Assembly (NCBI GenBank): GCA_002067855.1
Contig: MVQS01000108.1
Span: 1-17,403, forward strand
Direction: 5' to 3'
Source of the DNA: Syntrophaceae bacterium PtaB.Bin038
Lineage (GTDB): Bacteria; Desulfobacterota; Syntrophia; Syntrophales; UBA2192
DNA length: 17,403 nucleotides
Positions 13,936-17,403 of the stretch are shown piece after piece (within the stretch, counting starts at the first letter, position 1; each line of letters opens with the position of its first letter). The notes under the pieces are model-generated. The model was not told the origin of the DNA. It searched no databases and saw only the letters and a program-made list of their open reading frames with translations. Made by a program: the position numbers and the translations under genes.

Positions 13936-14631
13936 ATGACGAAGGGCCTGCTCGCCGAGTTTCTCATCCCACTGCTGGCCGTTGCAGCCGCAACGGCCGG
14001 GCTGAGCGCGTCGGGCGCCGACCTGGCCGCTGCGGCCTTTTTTTATGCGCCCGGTTCAGGCTGGACGCATGGGGGCGAGGAACCCTGGGTGTTTCTCTAC
14101 CGGTACGGAAACATCCCCGCCCTTGCCCTCGGGGCGATGGGCGCCGTCGTTTTCGTGCTGGGGTTTTTCGTCGAGCGCCTGCGGCGCGAGAGGGCGGCGG
14201 CGCTCTTCGTCGTCGCCTTCCTGGCCCTGGGGCCGGGGCTGATCGTCAATACGGCGTTCAAGGACCACTGGGGCCGACCGCGGCCTGCCGACGTCGTGCA
14301 GTTCGGGGGCACGGAAGTCTATCGCCCCTTCTGGAGCCCCGGTGAGGCGGGCCAGGGGCGCTCGTTCCCCTCGGGCCATGCGGCCGTAGGGTTTTTCTTA
14401 ATGGCCCCTTATTTCGTGCTGAGGCGCAGGGCCCCCGGGCGGGCGCGAAAGGCCCTGGCGGCGGGAATCCTCTACGGGGGGCTGATGGGGCTGGGCAGGA
14501 TGATCCAGGGCGGGCACTTCCTGACGGACGTGATCTGGTCGGGTGCCCTGGTTTACCTTGCGGGTCTGGCGCTCTACCACCTGCTCCGTCCCGACCGGCA
14601 GGGCATGCAGTCCGAAGCCGCGGCGGCTTGA
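13936..14631 (+). CDS. PAP2 superfamily membrane phosphatase
   Basis: A 231-residue integral membrane protein. The three PAP2 phosphatase motifs are complete: KDHWGRPRP at 109-117, RSFPSGHAAVGF at 142-153 with H148, and GRMIQGGHFLTD at 187-198 with R188 and the nucleophile H194. Hydrophobic segments are at about 8-22, 60-79, 88-106, 149-163, 173-186 and 199-216. The family removes phosphate from lipid-linked substrates such as undecaprenyl pyrophosphate, phosphatidic acid or lipid A at the periplasmic face. Placement before a GT9 glycosyltransferase and GtrA favours a lipid A or carrier-lipid substrate, but this is inference. ATG 13936 is chosen because the protein begins with the first helix; its ribosome-binding site is weak (GGA 5-6 nt upstream). 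Confidence 0.88.
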   Translation: MTKGLLAEFLIPLLAVAAATAGLSASGADLAAAAFFYAPGSGWTHGGEEPWVFLYRYGNIPALALGAMGAVVFVLGFFVERLRRERAAALFVVAFLALGPGLIVNTAFKDHWGRPRPADVVQFGGTEVYRPFWSPGEAGQGRSFPSGHAAVGFFLMAPYFVLRRRAPGRARKALAAGILYGGLMGLGRMIQGGHFLTDVIWSGALVYLAGLALYHLLRPDRQGMQSEAAAA

Positions 14632-14705
14632 GCCCTGCGATTCGGACCGGGCCCCGGCCGCGGGTTGCACCCGAGACCGGGCAGGACAAGGATAGGCGAT
14701 CGTAC

Positions 14706-15911
14706 ATGGATGTCAGGACACAGAGAAGGATCGACCGGGCCGTGGGGCCGCTGATCTGCCGGGCGCTCTCGCTGCTCGGGAAGGGGCGGGAGCCGTCAGG
14801 GACGCCCCGGCGGATCCTGGTCCTCCTGCTCTCCGAGATGGGAAGCCTCGTGCTCGGCTGTTCCATGTTCCGCCGCCTGCGGGAGAAATACCCGCAAGCT
14901 GCGATCCACGCGCTGGTGTTCGAGAAGAACCGGGAGATCCTGGACCTCCTGGAACTCATCCCGCCCGAGAACGTCATGACCCTCAGCGACCGGTCGCTGG
15001 GCGGGCTCGCGGCGGACAGCCTGGCGGTGATCCGAACGATGCGTGCCCTGCGGTTCGACGTCGTCATCGATTGCGAGCTCTTCGCACGTGTGAGCAGCAT
15101 CTTCTCGTGGTTCAGCGGCGCACCCCTGCGGGTGGGGTTTCACCCGCACACGATGGAAGGCCTCTACCGGGGCGATTTCATCAACCGGCCCGTGCTCTAC
15201 AACCCCTACCGCCACATCAGCGAACAGTTCCTTGCCCTCGTGGACGCCATCGAATCCCGCGATGTCCCGAAGAACAAGACGGGCCGGTACGGGGACGTCC
15301 CGAAAGACGCCCCGAAGCTGCGGATGCGCGAGGGGGAGCTCGAGGCGATGCACAGTCGGCTCCTGGCCGATTTTCCGGTCATCGGCGGGAAGAAGCTGGT
15401 GCTGCTGTACCCCAGCGGGGGGCTGCTCCCGATCCGTGCCTGGCCTCTCGAGTATTTCTGCAGGACGGCGGAGGGGATCGTGAGCCGGGGCCACGCCGTG
15501 GGGGTCATCGGCATGCCCGCCGACAGGGCCTTGGCGGGCGCCATCCAGGAGCATTGCCGCAGCCCTCTTTGCATCGATCTGACGGGCTACACGAAGACGA
15601 TCCGGGAGCTGCTCGTGATCTTCCACATTGCGTCGCTTCTCATCACCAACGACGGCGGGCCCGGGCAGTTCGCCGTCATGACGCCGATCCGCTCGATTCT
15701 CCTCTTCGGACCCGAGACGCCCGTCCTGTACGGGCCCAACAGCCCCGGGACGAAGGTGTTCTACAGCGGGATCGCCTGTTCGCCCTGCCTGACGGCCTAC
15801 AACCACCGAAACTCCCCCTGCGACGGGGACAACCGGTGCCTGAAGGCCATTCGACCCGAGCGCGTCCTGGACTGCGCGCTGGAAATGCTGGCGGAGGAAC
15901 CCGGGGGATGA
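14706..15911 (+). CDS. Glycosyltransferase family 9 (heptosyltransferase-like)
   Basis: A 401-residue protein with the two Rossmann domains of GT9. The N-terminal domain starts RRILVLLLSEMGSLVL at 35-50. The C-terminal nucleotide-sugar site has LLYPSGG at 233-239, TNDGGPGQFA at 314-323 and LFGPETPVLYGP at 333-344, where family members bind ADP-heptose. It should act on the cytoplasmic face on lipopolysaccharide core or another lipid-linked glycan. Near the end are four cysteines, C358, C361, C372 and C378 (CSPC...C...C), that look like a small metal site. ATG 14706 is used (AAGGATAGG upstream, about 11 nt); the upstream open frame has no family similarity. It is 74 bp after PAP2 and overlaps gtrA by ATGA. 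Confidence 0.9.
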   Translation: MDVRTQRRIDRAVGPLICRALSLLGKGREPSGTPRRILVLLLSEMGSLVLGCSMFRRLREKYPQAAIHALVFEKNREILDLLELIPPENVMTLSDRSLGGLAADSLAVIRTMRALRFDVVIDCELFARVSSIFSWFSGAPLRVGFHPHTMEGLYRGDFINRPVLYNPYRHISEQFLALVDAIESRDVPKNKTGRYGDVPKDAPKLRMREGELEAMHSRLLADFPVIGGKKLVLLYPSGGLLPIRAWPLEYFCRTAEGIVSRGHAVGVIGMPADRALAGAIQEHCRSPLCIDLTGYTKTIRELLVIFHIASLLITNDGGPGQFAVMTPIRSILLFGPETPVLYGPNSPGTKVFYSGIACSPCLTAYNHRNSPCDGDNRCLKAIRPERVLDCALEMLAEEPGG

Positions 15912-16408
15912 GCGCCTTGCAGCGGGTCAAGCAGGCCGTGAAGGACGCCGTCTCCCGGCTTCCGGGCGGCGAGTGGCTGGTGAGGCAGCGCTTCGCGAAG
16001 TTCGGAACCGTGGGGTTTGCCGGGACGATCGTCAACGTCGGCATGCTGTACCTCGGGGACAAGGTTGTCTTCCGGGGCATCGAGTCCACCGACCTCCGGG
16101 CGAATCTCGCCCTCGCGACGGCCATCTTCATCGCCACGGCGCACAATTTCCTGTGGAACCGGGCCTGGACATGGGGGGACCGGAAGGTCCACGGCCGGGC
16201 TTCCGTCCTCGTCCAGTTTCTCCAGTACTGTGCATCCTGCTCGCTCGCCATCGCGCTGCAGGTCCTGTTCACGAACGTGCTCAGGCGGCACATGTTCCTG
16301 GAGATGGCCAATTTCCTCGCCATCGGCATCTCTGCGGTGCTCAACTACCTGATCAACCACACCTGGACATTCCGGGTTCGCAGGCAGCCGAGAAAAGGCG
16401 GGGGGTAG
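15908..16408 (+). CDS. GtrA family membrane protein
   Basis: A 166-residue protein with four predicted membrane helices (about 33-49, 64-82, 100-122, 132-150). Both halves carry the GtrA signature: NFLWNRAWTW at 80-89 and NYLINHTWTF at 146-155, giving internal pseudo-symmetry. RFAKFGTVGFAGTIVNVG at 28-45 is the usual opening. GtrA proteins are thought to flip or present undecaprenyl-phosphate-linked sugars across the inner membrane. Normally a GT2 (GtrB) partner is next door; here the neighbour is a GT9 enzyme, and the start overlaps its stop in ATGA, so translation is coupled. A soluble N-terminal stretch of about 27 residues precedes the membrane part. Confidence 0.92.
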   Translation: MSALQRVKQAVKDAVSRLPGGEWLVRQRFAKFGTVGFAGTIVNVGMLYLGDKVVFRGIESTDLRANLALATAIFIATAHNFLWNRAWTWGDRKVHGRASVLVQFLQYCASCSLAIALQVLFTNVLRRHMFLEMANFLAIGISAVLNYLINHTWTFRVRRQPRKGGG

Positions 16409-16763
16409 AGGCTCGCGGCGAGAGGCCCGGAAGGGTGGACCCCATGCCCGTATCGTCCGGCGTCGTTCGGACCGAGGGCGTTGCTGGCCGTGGATCACCA
16501 TGTAGCCGGCGATTGCCGTCAGCAGGACAGCCACGAAGCGCTGAAATGTTGCACGGGGCATGCGCTCGATCACGCGGTTCGCCGACCTCGTTCCGAGAAC
16601 CATCGCGACCCCCATCAGCGCGGCCAGGCCCCGGAAGGCACGATCGAGAACGATGTAATGCTGGTACCCCTCCAGCAGCATCGCCGCCATGATCGGAGGG
16701 GCGTCCGTCGCCTTCATGTCCCCGGTTTGTGCGGGGGCTGACAGGGCAACAGGCTCTCTTCAT
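16409..16763. other. Gap without an intact gene between gtrA and the GT39-like gene
   Basis: About 355 bp. It holds a decayed TauE/SafE remnant on the minus strand (see separate entry) and, from 16720 to 16736, a short inverted repeat CCCCG/CGGGG lying after the stop of the GT39-like gene but without a T-tract. The part 16409-16486 shows nothing recognisable. gtrA therefore lacks a clear downstream terminator. Confidence 0.5.
16487..16717 (-). pseudogene. Remnant of a TauE/SafE family sulfite/anion exporter, C-terminal part
   Basis: Read on the minus strand from 16717, about 77 residues resemble the last third of TauE/SafE transporters: a hydrophobic helix RGLAALMGVAMVLGTRSANR, the basic turn VIERMPRATFQRFVAV and a final helix LLTAIAGYMVIHG. 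In intact members about 170 more residues precede this. Here an in-frame stop lies at 16760-16762 and the 3' end of another gene comes directly upstream. The reading frame has no stop where the family normally ends and instead runs on antisense to gtrA. Both features point to a truncated, decayed gene. The family match is by pattern only and the fragment might belong to another small membrane protein. Confidence 0.5.
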
Positions 16764-17403
16764 TCAGCGTGTTCTGTCGATCCCGGCTGTCCAGCTGCCC
16801 GCAAAGCCGCGGCCGACGAAGAGCTTCACGCTGAGCCCGTCGATTCTCTCCCCGCGGAACAGGCGTTCGTGTTCCCCCGCGGGCTCCATGGAGTCGAAGA
16901 ACCCTTCGTATCGCTTCAGGCCGGCCTCGTGGGACCCGTGGAGCACCAGGACGGCATCCTTCCCGCGCAGTGCCGAAAGGTCCCCCAGGAAAACGTACCG
17001 CTCCGGCTGAAAGAGGTCCAGCCCCGTCAGACGCGCCCCGCTGTAGAAGACGGCCCCGGCAACCGTGGTCCCCCTGTCGGAGACAAGGATGTAGCCCTGA
17101 GACGCGGGACGCTCGTCGATGATGCGCGAGACCCGGCCGCCCAGTTCGCGCCAGCCGTGGAACTGCCGGGTCTGATCCTTGCCCGGGGGGATCGGGAGAA
17201 AGGGCCGCGCCAGGTGGGCCTGGATCACGAGGGTCGCCGCGATGCCGAGGGCGAGGCCGGCGGCGGCAAGGCGGCGGTGGGCAGGCCGGGACGCATAGAG
17301 GCTCCGGAAAACAGCCCCCGCGAGGATGAACCCCGCGATGTAGGCGGGCGCGGGCCAGTTTGCCTCGGCGACTTTGCCCACGGCCGTGGAAAACCCGAAG
17401 AAG
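16764..17403 (-). CDS. GT39/ArnT-like membrane glycosyltransferase, 3' part only
   Basis: The last 212 residues of a minus-strand protein whose start lies beyond the right edge. The first visible part reads FFGFSTAVGKVAEANWPAPA, with the VEANWPAPAY-type motif seen in GT39 dolichyl-phosphate-mannose and ArnT-like transferases. Two membrane helices follow (about residues 20-36 and 43-62), then a soluble domain of about 140 residues with GYILVSDRGTT and ERYVFLGDL, ending GSWTAGIDRTR at a TGA (16764-16766). These enzymes take a sugar from a polyprenyl-phosphate carrier on the periplasmic side. That fits with the GtrA, PAP2 and GT9 genes nearby as part of an envelope glycan locus. The catalytic N-terminal loops are not in the window. 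Confidence 0.75.
   Translation of the reverse strand, partial: FFGFSTAVGKVAEANWPAPAYIAGFILAGAVFRSLYASRPAHRRLAAAGLALGIAATLVIQAHLARPFLPIPPGKDQTRQFHGWRELGGRVSRIIDERPASQGYILVSDRGTTVAGAVFYSGARLTGLDLFQPERYVFLGDLSALRGKDAVLVLHGSHEAGLKRYEGFFDSMEPAGEHERLFRGERIDGLSVKLFVGRGFAGSWTAGIDRTR

Noticed and set aside
16409..16763. Small + strand genes in the gap after gtrA
   Set aside because: Open frames there lack ribosome-binding sites and the translations are composition-driven; the minus-strand remnant explains the sequence better.

Overview
The window is GC-rich and densely packed with protein-coding genes. It looks like chromosomal DNA of a Gram-negative bacterium. The order lptB-rpoN-hpf-ptsN-rapZ, a long-form HPF, an NfeD/slipin pair and the overall codon bias suggest a Desulfobacterota (deltaproteobacterial, perhaps Syntrophia-like) genome; this placement is inferred from gene order and protein features only. 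No tRNA, rRNA, CRISPR array, transposase or phage gene was seen.

Left part (1-3907, + strand): the 3' end of lptB (LPS export ATPase), then rpoN (sigma-54), hpf (ribosome hibernation factor), ptsN (EIIA-Ntr) and rapZ (P-loop ATPase/RNA-binding adaptor). A near-consensus sigma-70 promoter starts at the base after the rpoN stop and would drive hpf and the genes after it through a structured leader of about 160 nt. No hprK gene lies between ptsN and rapZ, only about 170 bp of non-coding, hairpin-rich DNA.

Middle (3908-12565): one minus-strand secreted or membrane-anchored M23 metallopeptidase (4027-5430) has degenerate heptanucleotide repeat arrays on both sides; one array supplies its stop codon and last residues. 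A long + strand gene run follows with gaps of at most about 36 bp: coaBC (CoA synthesis), a family 4 Fe-S uracil-DNA glycosylase, NfeD-type membrane protease, slipin (SPFH), a small LiaF-like membrane protein, an MtnX-like HAD phosphatase and adenine deaminase. The NfeD/slipin/LiaF-like trio looks like a membrane-stress or membrane-domain module inside a housekeeping operon.

Right part (12566-17403): an AI-2E family transporter (minus) is divergent from a PAP2 phosphatase - GT9 glycosyltransferase - GtrA flippase cluster (+), probably for envelope glycolipid or LPS modification. The PAP2 gene has a sigma-70-like promoter followed at once by a hairpin plus T-tract. After GtrA comes about 355 bp without an intact gene, holding a decayed TauE/SafE transporter remnant (minus). 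The window ends inside the 3' part of a GT39/ArnT-like membrane glycosyltransferase (minus).

Most of the window is conserved housekeeping sequence. The least explained elements are the heptad repeat arrays around the M23 gene, the hpf leader, and the hairpin in front of PAP2. I did not find convincing evidence of a wholly new multi-gene system.
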